DNA from: Chlamydiae bacterium RIFCSPLOWO2_12_FULL_49_12
GTDB lineage: Bacteria; Chlamydiota; Chlamydiia; Chlamydiales; Rhabdochlamydiaceae
DNA length: 63,512 nt
Direction: 5' to 3'
Assembly (NCBI GenBank): GCA_001796315.1
Contig: MGME01000031.1
Span: forward strand, 1 to 63,512
The notes under the pieces are model-generated. The model had not been told where the DNA came from and did not search any database. It worked only from the letters and a program-made list of their open reading frames with translations. The position numbers and the translations under genes are program-made. This document shows, one piece after another, positions 36,437 through 44,782 of the stretch. Numbering within the stretch: position 1 is the stretch's first letter; each line of letters begins with the position of its first letter.

Positions 36437-36577
36437 TCATCTACCGACAAGCAATTTGTAAATTCCGGCTAGGATTTCAAGCCAATCCGTTGCGGTGGGA
36501 TGAGATATCCCAAGTTCTTTCGCAATCTCGGATAGATTGAGAAATTGCCGCTTTACAGAAAAAGTTTTACTTTTCCG
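36437..36577 (-). pseudogene. Remnant of an AAA/DUF4143 ATPase gene
   Basis: 46 codons in one frame on the minus strand end in TGA. They encode RQFLNLSEIAKELGISHP followed by TATDWLEILAGIYKLLVGR. This closely matches the conserved helix-turn-helix-like core of DUF4143 AAA proteins (pattern LNLSEIARDLGISHPTA.RWL.IL). Neither the ATPase domain nor a start remains, so it is a fragment. The surrounding stretch 36205-36705 has no other gene; CTCGACTTTG occurs at 36678-36687. Confidence 0.75.
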
Positions 36578-36705
36578 GAAGGATCCTGAAACAGAGTTTC
36601 TTGATAATTAATTTCTAATTAATAATGCTGAAGTTATGCAAATTGACGAGCAATTGCTGTCTATCCAAGATCTTTAGCTCGACTTTGTGCGAGTTTAGGA
36701 AAGTT

Positions 36706-37599
36706 GTGAAGCGAAAAAAGATTGCGATCAGTCTTGGTGTTCTGCTCTTTCTGGGAATTTCCTTAGGAGTCGTCTTCTATTTCTTCAGTGAAGAAGAGGA
36801 AAAAAAGGAACTTGTCTTATATGGCAATGTCGATGTGAGGCAGGTCGATATGGGATTTCGTGTTCCGGGCCAGGTCGATACCCTCTTTTTTGAAGAGGGA
36901 GATTATGTGAAGAAGGGGAGCTTGATGGCTGTCTTGGATAAAACTCCCTATGATAGCCGTCTTCGCCAGGCGAAGGGTAATGTTCTTGCATTTGCAGTGA
37001 AGTTGGCCAATGCCGAGATCCAGCTCAAACGGCGCGAGGAATTAATCAAAGTGGGGGGAGTCTCTCAAGAAGATTTTGACAACGCCTTAACGAGCCGTGA
37101 TCAGCTAAGAGCCGACCTGGAGCAAGCGCAAGCGGAAATGCAGGTGGCCAAAGACAATCTAGCTTTTACAGAAACCTTTGCGCCCGCCGACGGGATTATC
37201 TTGACCCGTATTCGCGAGCCGGGGAGCGTGGTGTTGCAGTCGGAGCCGGTTTATACCCTATCCGTCGTCTCTCCGGTGTGGATTCGCGCCTATGTTGACG
37301 AGCCTAATTTGGGAAATGTCTTCTTCGGGATGGAAGCCGAGATCTATACGGACACGAAGGGAAAAAAGCCCTACCTTGGAAAGGTTGGTTTCATCTCTCC
37401 GGTCTCGGAGTTTACTCCCAAGACGGTTGAGTCGACCGAACTGCGTTCGGACCTCGTCTATCGCCTGCGCATCTATGTCGCTAATCCCGATTGGGGCTTG
37501 AAGCAGGTAATGCCCGTCACAGTGAAGCTTGCTCTATCGAAAGATCGCAATCGAAATCTTTCCAAAAGAGTTGAAAAATCGACTCATGGGCGGCTCTAA
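36706..37599 (+). CDS. Membrane fusion protein (HlyD/YbhG-like) of an ABC efflux system
   Basis: A 297-residue periplasmic adaptor. It has an N-terminal membrane anchor (about residues 6-27), the lipoyl/barrel-sandwich half DVRQVDMGFRVPGQVDTLFF, a coiled coil (about 90-150, with KVGGVSQEDFDNAL), and the matching half GIILTRIREPGSVV. The GTG at 36706 was chosen because AGGA lies 5 nt upstream; an in-frame ATG at 36625 lacks a ribosome-binding site. It is first in a five-gene operon with a dual ATPase, two permeases and a TolC-like protein. Confidence 0.88.
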   Translation: MKRKKIAISLGVLLFLGISLGVVFYFFSEEEEKKELVLYGNVDVRQVDMGFRVPGQVDTLFFEEGDYVKKGSLMAVLDKTPYDSRLRQAKGNVLAFAVKLANAEIQLKRREELIKVGGVSQEDFDNALTSRDQLRADLEQAQAEMQVAKDNLAFTETFAPADGIILTRIREPGSVVLQSEPVYTLSVVSPVWIRAYVDEPNLGNVFFGMEAEIYTDTKGKKPYLGKVGFISPVSEFTPKTVESTELRSDLVYRLRIYVANPDWGLKQVMPVTVKLALSKDRNRNLSKRVEKSTHGRL

Positions 37600-37637
37600 T
37601 CCTCCGCTCATTAGCCGATTTTCCAAGTGTTTTCTCT

Positions 37638-39377
37638 ATGAACGCAGGTGAAGCAATTGTCTCTTTGGAACATGTGACCAAAGAGTTTGTCCCGTCGAAA
37701 CCGCCGGCTCTCAAAGAGATTCACGCCACGCTTCCAAAGGGGAAGATTGTCGGTCTTGTGGGACCGGACGGAGCGGGTAAGACGACGTTAATCCGGCTCA
37801 TTGCGGCCCTTCTTCTTCCCACAAAAGGAGAGGTAAGCGTCGCAGGATACGATACTGTAAAAGACGCCGAAGCGATCCACTGCCTTACCGGCTACATGCC
37901 GCAGAAATTTGGGCTCTATGAAGATCTCTCCGTGATGCGCAATCTCGAGCTGTATGCCGATTTGCGGGGCGTTGTCGGCGAAGAGCGTGCGAAAAAGTTT
38001 GAAAAATTGCTTAAATTTACGGCGCTTTCCCCTTTTATCAGCCGTTTAGCAGGGGCTTTGTCAGGAGGGATGAAGCAGAAATTGGGCCTTGCCTGCGCCT
38101 TAATTTCAAAGCCGACTCTTTTACTCCTGGATGAACCGAGCGTCGGCGTGGATCCTCTTTCAAGAAGAGAACTGTGGGAGATGGTGCAGGAACTGATTGC
38201 GGAGGGGATCTCTGTTGTCTGGAGTACGGCTTATCTGGATGAAGCCGAGCGGTGCGATTCCGTCTTGCTCTTAAATGAAGGAGAGGTGCTCTTTCAGGGA
38301 ACATCGCAGGAACTCACCGAGCGTGTGCGTGATCGCGTCTTTAAAATCACGAAGATCTCTTCCAACCGCCGGGAGCTGCTCATTGAGGTGTTGCGGCAAG
38401 AGAATGTGATCGACGGAGTGATTCAGGGCCAAGATATCCGTCTGGTCAGTAAAGAGAAAAATAAACCTCCTTTGGACCTTTCGTCTCTAAAGCAGGGAGC
38501 CGGAAGCGAGATCCTCCCCATTCAGCCCCGTTTTGAAGACGCCTTTGTCGATATTTTAGGAGGCGGACCTTCGGGCGCTTCCCGTCTTGCACAGATCATG
38601 CCTGTCATTGGAAAGGATCGAGAAGCAGTCGTAACAGCTGAAGGGCTGACGAAGAGATTTGGTTCTTTTACAGCCGCAGATCGCATCTCCTTTAAGATTC
38701 AACGAAAAGAGATCTTTGGCCTTCTTGGCCCCAATGGAGCAGGGAAGTCGACCACGTTTAAGATGCTTTGCGGCCTGCTGAGGCCCACAAGCGGCAAGGC
38801 CCTCGTCAAGAATTATGATCTTCAGCTCGCTCCGGGAGAAGGACGCGCCCATATAGGCTACATGGCTCAAAAGTTTTCTCTCTATGGGAACTTAAGCGTA
38901 AAGCAAAATCTGGAGTTTTTTTCCGGCGCCTACAATCTAAGAGGGAAGCAGAAAAAGGAGATCATTCACCAGATGATCGAGATCTTTTCTTTTCAAGACT
39001 ATCTCGATACCTCTGCAGAACTTCTTCCGCTGGGCTTCAAGCAGCGTCTGGCTCTTTCCTGCGCTACCATGCACCATCCCGAAGTGCTCTTTTTAGATGA
39101 ACCGACCTCTGGCGTCGACCCCCTGACGCGCCGAGAATTTTGGAACCACATCAATGGGCTTGTGGGAAAAGGAGTAACCATCATGGTGACCACCCATTTC
39201 ATGGACGAGGCGGAGTGGTGTGATCGGATTGCCTTGATCTACAAAGGCCAGGTGATCCACATGGAAACTCCCGATGCACTCAAAGCGATCGCCCAATCTG
39301 AAAAAAATCCCACTCCAACCTTAGAAGACGCTTTCATTCAGCTCATTGAGGAGTATGACAAAAAAAAGGGAGAGTGA
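37638..39377 (+). CDS. ABC transporter with two fused ATPase domains (YbhF/RbbA-like)
   Basis: A 579-residue cytoplasmic protein. NBD1 (about 1-235) has Walker A GPDGAGKTT, signature LSGGMKQKLGLACAL and Walker B LLLDEPSVGVDP. NBD2 (about 325-560) has Walker A GPNGAGKST, a degenerate signature LPLGFKQRLALSC and Walker B VLFLDEPTSGVDP. The LPLG form in NBD2 is also found in YbhF/RbbA proteins. It powers the two permeases downstream, whose first gene overlaps its end by 23 bp. Confidence 0.92.
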   Translation: MNAGEAIVSLEHVTKEFVPSKPPALKEIHATLPKGKIVGLVGPDGAGKTTLIRLIAALLLPTKGEVSVAGYDTVKDAEAIHCLTGYMPQKFGLYEDLSVMRNLELYADLRGVVGEERAKKFEKLLKFTALSPFISRLAGALSGGMKQKLGLACALISKPTLLLLDEPSVGVDPLSRRELWEMVQELIAEGISVVWSTAYLDEAERCDSVLLLNEGEVLFQGTSQELTERVRDRVFKITKISSNRRELLIEVLRQENVIDGVIQGQDIRLVSKEKNKPPLDLSSLKQGAGSEILPIQPRFEDAFVDILGGGPSGASRLAQIMPVIGKDREAVVTAEGLTKRFGSFTAADRISFKIQRKEIFGLLGPNGAGKSTTFKMLCGLLRPTSGKALVKNYDLQLAPGEGRAHIGYMAQKFSLYGNLSVKQNLEFFSGAYNLRGKQKKEIIHQMIEIFSFQDYLDTSAELLPLGFKQRLALSCATMHHPEVLFLDEPTSGVDPLTRREFWNHINGLVGKGVTIMVTTHFMDEAEWCDRIALIYKGQVIHMETPDALKAIAQSEKNPTPTLEDAFIQLIEEYDKKKGE

Positions 39378-40524
39378 AGCAATCTGTCTTTTGTCTCGAG
39401 AAGGAAGGAGGCGCCGGCTCCGGGCTCTTTTGGTCAAAGAGATGTTGCAAATCATTAAAGATCCCAGCAGCATCTTGATTAGCGTGGTTTTGCCCGTTCT
39501 CCTCCTCTTTCTGTATGGAACGGGAGTCTCTTTGGATCTCGATCATTTGAAGGTGGGACTTGTATTGGAGGACAGCGCTCCGGACGTGCAGAGTTTTGCC
39601 AAGGCGCTCACAGATTCTCGCTATTTTGACGTCACACTCAAAAGGGACCCCAGGGAGTTGCGTGAGGATTTAGAGAAGGGCGCGATTCGAGGCATGCTTG
39701 TCGTCCCCTCCTATTTTTCCGATTTCCGCAAGCGTCCAAGCAAGATTGCCCCCATTCAGGTCATTGCCGACGGCAGTGAGACCAATACAGCTCATTTTGT
39801 TCAAAACTACGCAAGCGGAGCGTTCCAAAAGTGGTTGATTCAACAGCGGATAGATGGAAACATGCCCAATCCTATCCCTCCTCTTAAGGTAGAAAACCGT
39901 TATTGGTTCAATGAGAAACTCGAAAGCCGTTATTTTTTACTTCCCGGTTCGCTCGCCATCATCATGACTTTGATCGGAACTCTTTTGACCTCTCTTGTTG
40001 TCTCGCGTGAATGGGAGAGAGGAACGATGGAAGGATTGATGGCAACCCCGGTTAGCATCATCGAGTTTGTCTTGAGTAAATTGATTGCCTATTTCATTTT
40101 GGGCATGATCTCGATGATTCTGTGCGTGGCGATCTCTCTTCTCATCTATCAGATCCCTTTTAAGGGATCATTTTTGGCCCTCGCCGTGATCTCTTCGCTC
40201 TTCCTTCTCTCTTCGTTGGGTTCGGGACTGCTCATTTCCTCCTACTGCAAGAACCAAATTGTGGCCTCTCAGGCCTCTCTTGTCGTAGGCTTCATGCCCT
40301 CCTACATCCTTTCCGGCTTTATTTTTGAGATCTCCAGCATGCCTCTTCCCATTCAATGGATCACCTATGCGATCCCCGCGCGCTATTTCGTGACCTGCTT
40401 GCAATCGATTTTTCTCGTGGGCGATGTGTGGCCTCTGTTTGTGAAAAATCTGATCCCGATTGTCTTCATCGGACTCTTGTTATTTGTAATGACAGCTTTG
40501 AAAATAGTGAAACGGTTGGACTAA
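39355..40524 (+). CDS. ABC-2 family permease (YbhS-like)
   Basis: A 389-residue ABC-2 permease with one N-terminal TM (about 38-60), a large periplasmic domain (EDSAPDVQSFAKAL and on) and five C-terminal TMs (about 195-380). Start ATG 39355 overlaps the ATPase gene by 23 bp. Its stop codon overlaps the start of the second permease gene (TAATG). The two permeases probably form a heterodimer. Confidence 0.9.
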   Translation: MTKKRESEAICLLSREGRRRRLRALLVKEMLQIIKDPSSILISVVLPVLLLFLYGTGVSLDLDHLKVGLVLEDSAPDVQSFAKALTDSRYFDVTLKRDPRELREDLEKGAIRGMLVVPSYFSDFRKRPSKIAPIQVIADGSETNTAHFVQNYASGAFQKWLIQQRIDGNMPNPIPPLKVENRYWFNEKLESRYFLLPGSLAIIMTLIGTLLTSLVVSREWERGTMEGLMATPVSIIEFVLSKLIAYFILGMISMILCVAISLLIYQIPFKGSFLALAVISSLFLLSSLGSGLLISSYCKNQIVASQASLVVGFMPSYILSGFIFEISSMPLPIQWITYAIPARYFVTCLQSIFLVGDVWPLFVKNLIPIVFIGLLLFVMTALKIVKRLD

Positions 40525-41633
40525 TGAAGTGGCGTGTTTTAGCGCTCATTGTTAAAGAACTCTTAGCTGTCTGGCGGGATCCCAAGAGCCGTGTGGCCAT
40601 CTTAGTCCCTCCCCTTGTTCAACTCTTGATTTTCACCTTCGCCGCGACGCTGGATGTCAAGAATGTCTCCATGGGAATTTTGAATCGCGACAATGGAGAA
40701 CAGGGCTTCGAACTGGCACAGAGGTTTCATGGCGCTCCTGTCTTCAAGCACATCACCTATCTTCACAATGTCGGAGAGATCGCTCCCTTTATCGACAATC
40801 AAAAAGGAGTCTTCGTCCTTTCGATCGATGAGGAGTTTTCGAGAAAACTGGATGCGGGAAAAGTGGCTGAAGTCCAGCTCATTTTGGACGGAAGAAAGTC
40901 CAATACTGCCCAGATTATTGCAGGCTATGCCCAAACGATTCTCAACCAGTTCATGGCCGCTGTGATGTCTAGACAAGGCGTTCGGGAGCAGAATGCAGAG
41001 TTGATCTTCCGCAACTGGTTCAACCCTAATCTTTATTTCTACTGGTATAACATCCCCTGTCTCGTAGGCGTCTTGTCCATGCTCACCTGTCTCATCGTGA
41101 CGGCGATGTCGGTTGCTCGCGAAAGAGAGCTTGGGACGTTTGATCAGCTCCTTGTCTCCCCTCTTCTTCCTTCTGAGATCCTCTTGGGGAAGATCATCCC
41201 GGGAATTTTGATCGGCCTTCTCGAGGGTGTGCTCATGCTGAGCGTGGGCATTTTTCTTTTTGGAGTCCCCTTTACGGGGTCTTTCCTGCTCCTTGCAGGA
41301 AGTCTCTTTGTCTTTGTTGCCTCGGTGAGCGGAGTGGGCCTTTTTATCTCTTCGCTGTGCCAAACCCAGCAGCAAGCCATTTTAGGAACTTTTATCTTTA
41401 TGGTTCCCTCCGTCATCCTGTCGGGTTTTGCCACCCCCATCGAAAACATGCCGGAGTGGCTGCAGCCCGTCACCTACGCGATTCCTTTGCGCTACATGCT
41501 TGTCATTTCAAAAGGTCTTTTCTTAAAAGCGATGCCCGCTCACATTGTTTTTAGTAACCTCTGGCCCATGGCCGTCATTGCCTTTTTCTCTCTTTCGGGG
41601 GCGACGCTTTTGTTTCGAAGGAGGCTAGAATGA
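40524..41633 (+). CDS. ABC-2 family permease (YbhR-like)
   Basis: A 369-residue paralogue of the upstream permease, with the same layout: TM near 23-42, periplasmic domain, five C-terminal TMs (EKIIPGILIGLLEGVLMLSV-like region and on). Start ATG 40524 sits on the previous stop codon (TAATG). Its end overlaps the outer-membrane factor gene by 4 bp. The long upstream open frame inside the first permease gene is not part of the protein. Confidence 0.9.
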   Translation: MKWRVLALIVKELLAVWRDPKSRVAILVPPLVQLLIFTFAATLDVKNVSMGILNRDNGEQGFELAQRFHGAPVFKHITYLHNVGEIAPFIDNQKGVFVLSIDEEFSRKLDAGKVAEVQLILDGRKSNTAQIIAGYAQTILNQFMAAVMSRQGVREQNAELIFRNWFNPNLYFYWYNIPCLVGVLSMLTCLIVTAMSVARERELGTFDQLLVSPLLPSEILLGKIIPGILIGLLEGVLMLSVGIFLFGVPFTGSFLLLAGSLFVFVASVSGVGLFISSLCQTQQQAILGTFIFMVPSVILSGFATPIENMPEWLQPVTYAIPLRYMLVISKGLFLKAMPAHIVFSNLWPMAVIAFFSLSGATLLFRRRLE

Positions 41634-43069
41634 AGAGCGCTCTTTTTCGCTTCTCGTGGCTCCTTGCCGCCTTCGGGTGCATGGTGGGCCCCGATTATCA
41701 TCCCCCTCATCTTGACTCTCCCACCCAATGGGAGAGCCTCAATGAGTCCAGCGCCGCTCATCTCATGACAAAGAAGCCTCTTGCCAAGTGGTGGGAGGTC
41801 TTTAAAGATGCCCTTTTAGACAAATATATCCGCCTTGCCATGGAAAACAACAATGATCTTCGTGCGGCGGAATCGAACATCTTGGCGGCGCGTGCTCTAA
41901 GACAGATTGTCTCTTCAAAGCTCTATCCCCAACTTGATCTCGATCTTAATGCAACACGTACAGCCTACAGTCAAAACGGCCTCTTCTCAACTTTGGGAGG
42001 CGGGGCTCTTCCCACTGTGCAGGTTCCCCGATTCCTAAACCTGTTTAACGCCCTCTTCGCCGCCTCATGGGAGATCGATCTCTTCGGAAAGACCCGGCGT
42101 CTGGTAGAGGCGGCAGAAGCGTGGGTAGGAAGGACGACCGAAAGGAAAAACGATCTCATCATCTCTCTTTTGGCAGAGGTGGCAGAGAATTATCTGGAGG
42201 TGAGGGGAAATCAAAACCTCCTCGCTTTGCGTCAGGAAAATGTCGCTCTTTTAGAAAAAACTCTTGCTATTGAACAGAAAAGGTTCGAAACAGGTTATGT
42301 CAACGCCTTTGATGTCGCTCAAATCGAAGCCGAGCTCGCCCTGGCCAGAGCAGCGATTCCTCCCCTTCAAAGCCACATCTATACGGGCATCTACGCCCTC
42401 TCCGTTCTGACAGGGCAGTATCCCGGAGCTTTTACGGAAGAGATGCTTCCAATTGAGCCTTTGCCAAAAGAGCCCGCTATCGTGCGCGTCGGGTTGCAGT
42501 CCGATCTTCTCCGCCGCCGTCCGGATGTTCGAGAAAAGGAGAGAGAGTTGGCAACGGCTACTGCCTTTGTCGGCGTGGCGGTCGCCTCATTCTATCCTTC
42601 CTTTTCCCTGTCTGCAGACGGAGGTTTTCAATCTCTTGCAATCAAGGAGCTCTTCCAAAAGAATAGCAAGACCTGGAGTCTGGGAACGGACCTTCTCATG
42701 CCGCTATTCAGGGGAGGGCGGTTAGTGGGACAGCTTCATGCGAGTGAAGCTTCCGTTGCGGCGGCGGCCTTCGCCTATCAGCAAACCGTGCTCAATGCCT
42801 TAGAGGAAGCTGAAACCACTCTGGCCGTCTATCTTCAAGACCTCTTTAAGATCAACCATTTGCAACACAATGTCGCCTGGAATCGCGAAAAAGTCGCGCT
42901 GACCCGCCGCCGGTATGAGAGCGGACTGGTGAGTTTAATGGAGTGGCTGAATCTCAAACGCGAACTAAACGGCGTTGAACAAAATCTTCTTCAGAGCAGG
43001 ATCACGTCCCTTGTCGATCTCGTCTCTCTTTATAAAGCCTTAGGAGGGGGGTGGGAAGAGGAGGAGTGA
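41630..43069 (+). CDS. Outer-membrane efflux lipoprotein (TolC/NodT family)
   Basis: A 479-residue outer-membrane channel. The N-terminus has a lipobox (LLAAFGC, Cys17) followed by MVGPDYHPP, the typical start of NodT-type outer-membrane factors. Two repeats of the TolC helical fold are present (ESNILAARALRQIV and RRKDV-like RRRPDVREKERELATA). It completes the tripartite pump with HlyD, the dual ATPase and two permeases. The 3' end overlaps the convergent exonuclease gene by 40 bp. Confidence 0.93.
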   Translation: MKSALFRFSWLLAAFGCMVGPDYHPPHLDSPTQWESLNESSAAHLMTKKPLAKWWEVFKDALLDKYIRLAMENNNDLRAAESNILAARALRQIVSSKLYPQLDLDLNATRTAYSQNGLFSTLGGGALPTVQVPRFLNLFNALFAASWEIDLFGKTRRLVEAAEAWVGRTTERKNDLIISLLAEVAENYLEVRGNQNLLALRQENVALLEKTLAIEQKRFETGYVNAFDVAQIEAELALARAAIPPLQSHIYTGIYALSVLTGQYPGAFTEEMLPIEPLPKEPAIVRVGLQSDLLRRRPDVREKERELATATAFVGVAVASFYPSFSLSADGGFQSLAIKELFQKNSKTWSLGTDLLMPLFRGGRLVGQLHASEASVAAAAFAYQQTVLNALEEAETTLAVYLQDLFKINHLQHNVAWNREKVALTRRRYESGLVSLMEWLNLKRELNGVEQNLLQSRITSLVDLVSLYKALGGGWEEEE

Positions 43070-43743
43070 AGAGAGGCAAGCGCTTCTTTAAGAAGCTTGT
43101 TTTCTCCCTTGTCTAAAGCGCCGCTCTCTGCCAGCCAGCGTAGATAGTCTTTAGGGATTTCGCTCAATGGCTTTCCCTGGTGCTTTCCGAAGGGCATATG
43201 GGTGATGCGCGTCTCATGTGAGAGCAGCTCAAGAACTGTCTCGAAAGAGAGATCGTCGATCATTCTGGAAAAAAGGGCATGGAGCATTTTGACATCCTCC
43301 AAGGCGCGGTGGGCCTGATTGGGCGGCAGACCGTAGACCTCTCTTAAGTACTGCAGGTTGTGGCGGGGAAGATCGCTGCGGTATCGCCTGGCCCATTTGA
43401 GAGTATCGATTGTTTTTAAAGGAGGAAGGGGGATTTCGTGGCGGTTGCATTCTGCGCTCAGAACAGGGAGGTCGAAGCTGTCCAGATTGTGTGCGATGAG
43501 AACAGCATCCGTTCCGCAAAAGGCAAAGAATTCCTGAGCAACTTTCTTGAAAGAAGGAGCGTCTTTTACCATCTCGTCGGTGATATGGGAGATGGCGCTC
43601 GCCTCCTCGGGAATGGGGATGCCGGGATTGACAAAACTGACAAAGGTACGCTCTTTGAACGGATCCAAAGCCGCAATTTCGATGATGCGGTCTTTGTCTG
43701 TCTTAACTCCCGTTGTCTCCGTATCAAAGTAGATTCCTCTCAT
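43030..43743 (-). CDS. DnaQ-like 3'-5' exonuclease with DUF3820-type C-terminus
   Basis: A 237-residue protein. The DEDDh exonuclease motifs are visible: YFDTETTG (Exo I), AHNLDSFDLPVL (Exo II) and HRALEDVKML (Exo III). The C-terminal 60 residues (ITHMPFGKHQGKPLSEIPKDYLRWL) match the DUF3820 domain found with such exonucleases. It could be the proofreading epsilon subunit of DNA polymerase III or a related nuclease; chlamydial DnaQ has this architecture as I recall. Start ATG 43743 gives MRGIYFDTETTG. Confidence 0.88.
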   Translation of the reverse strand: MRGIYFDTETTGVKTDKDRIIEIAALDPFKERTFVSFVNPGIPIPEEASAISHITDEMVKDAPSFKKVAQEFFAFCGTDAVLIAHNLDSFDLPVLSAECNRHEIPLPPLKTIDTLKWARRYRSDLPRHNLQYLREVYGLPPNQAHRALEDVKMLHALFSRMIDDLSFETVLELLSHETRITHMPFGKHQGKPLSEIPKDYLRWLAESGALDKGENKLLKEALASLHSSSSHPPPKAL

Positions 43744-43795
43744 GCCCCATAAAAATTGCACAAATCTCTTTTAATGTGTATCCTTTTTGCTCAAT

Positions 43796-44416
43796 ATGAA
43801 CTGGCTCCGCCCTTTGCTTTTTCTGTGGATTTTGAGTTTTGCCCCCTCCTTGCTTCAGGGAGCAGCCGCCCAAGTCTATTTCTCCCCTCAAGACAAGATT
43901 TCCGAAAGACTCATCGAACTCATCGAGAAGGAAAAAAAACAGATTCTCATTGCGGTCTACTGTTTTACCCATCGGGGGATTGCCGATGCGCTGATTCAAG
44001 CAAAAAGGCGCGGAGTTGTCGTCGATGTGATCGTCGATCCCTTTACTTTAAAGAGCCGCATGGCTTGCGCCAAACTGAAACAGGCCAGTGTCGGAATTTC
44101 CGTCTGGGATGCGGGATTAATGGTTCCTGCAACCAACGGCAAAGAGGCGAGAAAGAGAGCAAGACGCCCCCTCATGCATGATAAGTTTTGCGTCTTTGGG
44201 GATAACCTGGTCTGGACAGGCTCCTTTAATTTCACCTACGACGCGACAGATTTTCACCGGGAAAATGTCGTTGTGATCGAAGATCGCGAAGTGGCCGGCC
44301 GATACGTGCAGCAGTTTTATGATATCAAAAGGCAAGCGGGGCGCTCCTATGAAGAGTATCTTGCCTGCCATCCTAGGCGAAAAAAGAATGTTTTGGATGC
44401 CCTTAATAGAAGGTAA
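43796..44416 (+). CDS. PLD-superfamily protein with one HKD motif (Nuc-like), exported
   Basis: A 206-residue protein with a signal peptide (about residues 1-25, cleaved near GAAAQ) and a single phospholipase-D domain. The HKD core is HDKFCVFGDNLVWTGSFNFT (His128, Lys130), with the Asp one residue later than in the strict HxKx4D pattern. One HKD per chain suggests a homodimeric Nuc-type nuclease or lipase of the periplasm or host side; chlamydiae carry many PLD-like proteins. Substrate is unknown. A small lipoprotein gene follows after 7 bp. Confidence 0.82.
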   Translation: MNWLRPLLFLWILSFAPSLLQGAAAQVYFSPQDKISERLIELIEKEKKQILIAVYCFTHRGIADALIQAKRRGVVVDVIVDPFTLKSRMACAKLKQASVGISVWDAGLMVPATNGKEARKRARRPLMHDKFCVFGDNLVWTGSFNFTYDATDFHRENVVVIEDREVAGRYVQQFYDIKRQAGRSYEEYLACHPRRKKNVLDALNRR

Positions 44417-44423
44417 CGATCGT

Positions 44424-44618
44424 TTGCCGAAGAAAAGACCCAGGATCGCGCTTCTTAAAAAAGGGATGCTTGCGGTTGTTTTTCTTTTAATGCTCCCTCT
44501 TTTGGGGTGCTCTTCTCTTCGTTCCGATCAGGAATGGAGTACCCTTCCCGGGACAAACAATCCCCACTTGATCATCGACAGCCAGCGCAGCGCAATACCC
44601 GGAGGCTTTGGGCATTAG
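44424..44618 (+). CDS. Small lipoprotein
   Basis: A 64-residue secreted lipoprotein: a positively charged n-region (PKKRPRIALLKKG), hydrophobic core MLAVVFLLMLPLLG and lipobox cysteine (Cys29) followed by SSLRSDQEWSTLPG. The start is inferred as TTG 44424 because AGAAGG lies 10 nt upstream; ATG 44466 would remove the charged region, and earlier ATGs extend into the PLD gene. Function unknown. Positions 44619-44782 hold a tandem TCAGGGATCC repeat (about 44694-44716) and an AT-rich segment before pdhA. Confidence 0.6.
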   Translation: MPKKRPRIALLKKGMLAVVFLLMLPLLGCSSLRSDQEWSTLPGTNNPHLIIDSQRSAIPGGFGH

Positions 44619-44782
44619 CTCAACCGGAAGGTTTGTTGAAAATGATTAAACCTCAATTGGATATGCCATTTCCTTTTGCAGAGTGAGCGGAGGGTCAGGG
44701 ATCCGGTCAGGGATCCATCTGGTTCTTAAAAAAAAAATAAGCTACACTAATTTTAAGCGCCGAAGGCGGAAGGAAGGGAAAC

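Noticed and set aside
40356-40523. N-terminal extension of the second ABC permease
   Set aside because: It overlaps the first permease gene by 168 bp and lacks similarity; the TAATG junction fixes the start at 40524.
44610-44690. tRNA-like start GGGCATTAGCTCAAC near the lipoprotein stop
   Set aside because: Only a D-arm-like fragment is present; no matching acceptor strand, anticodon stem or T arm could be formed.
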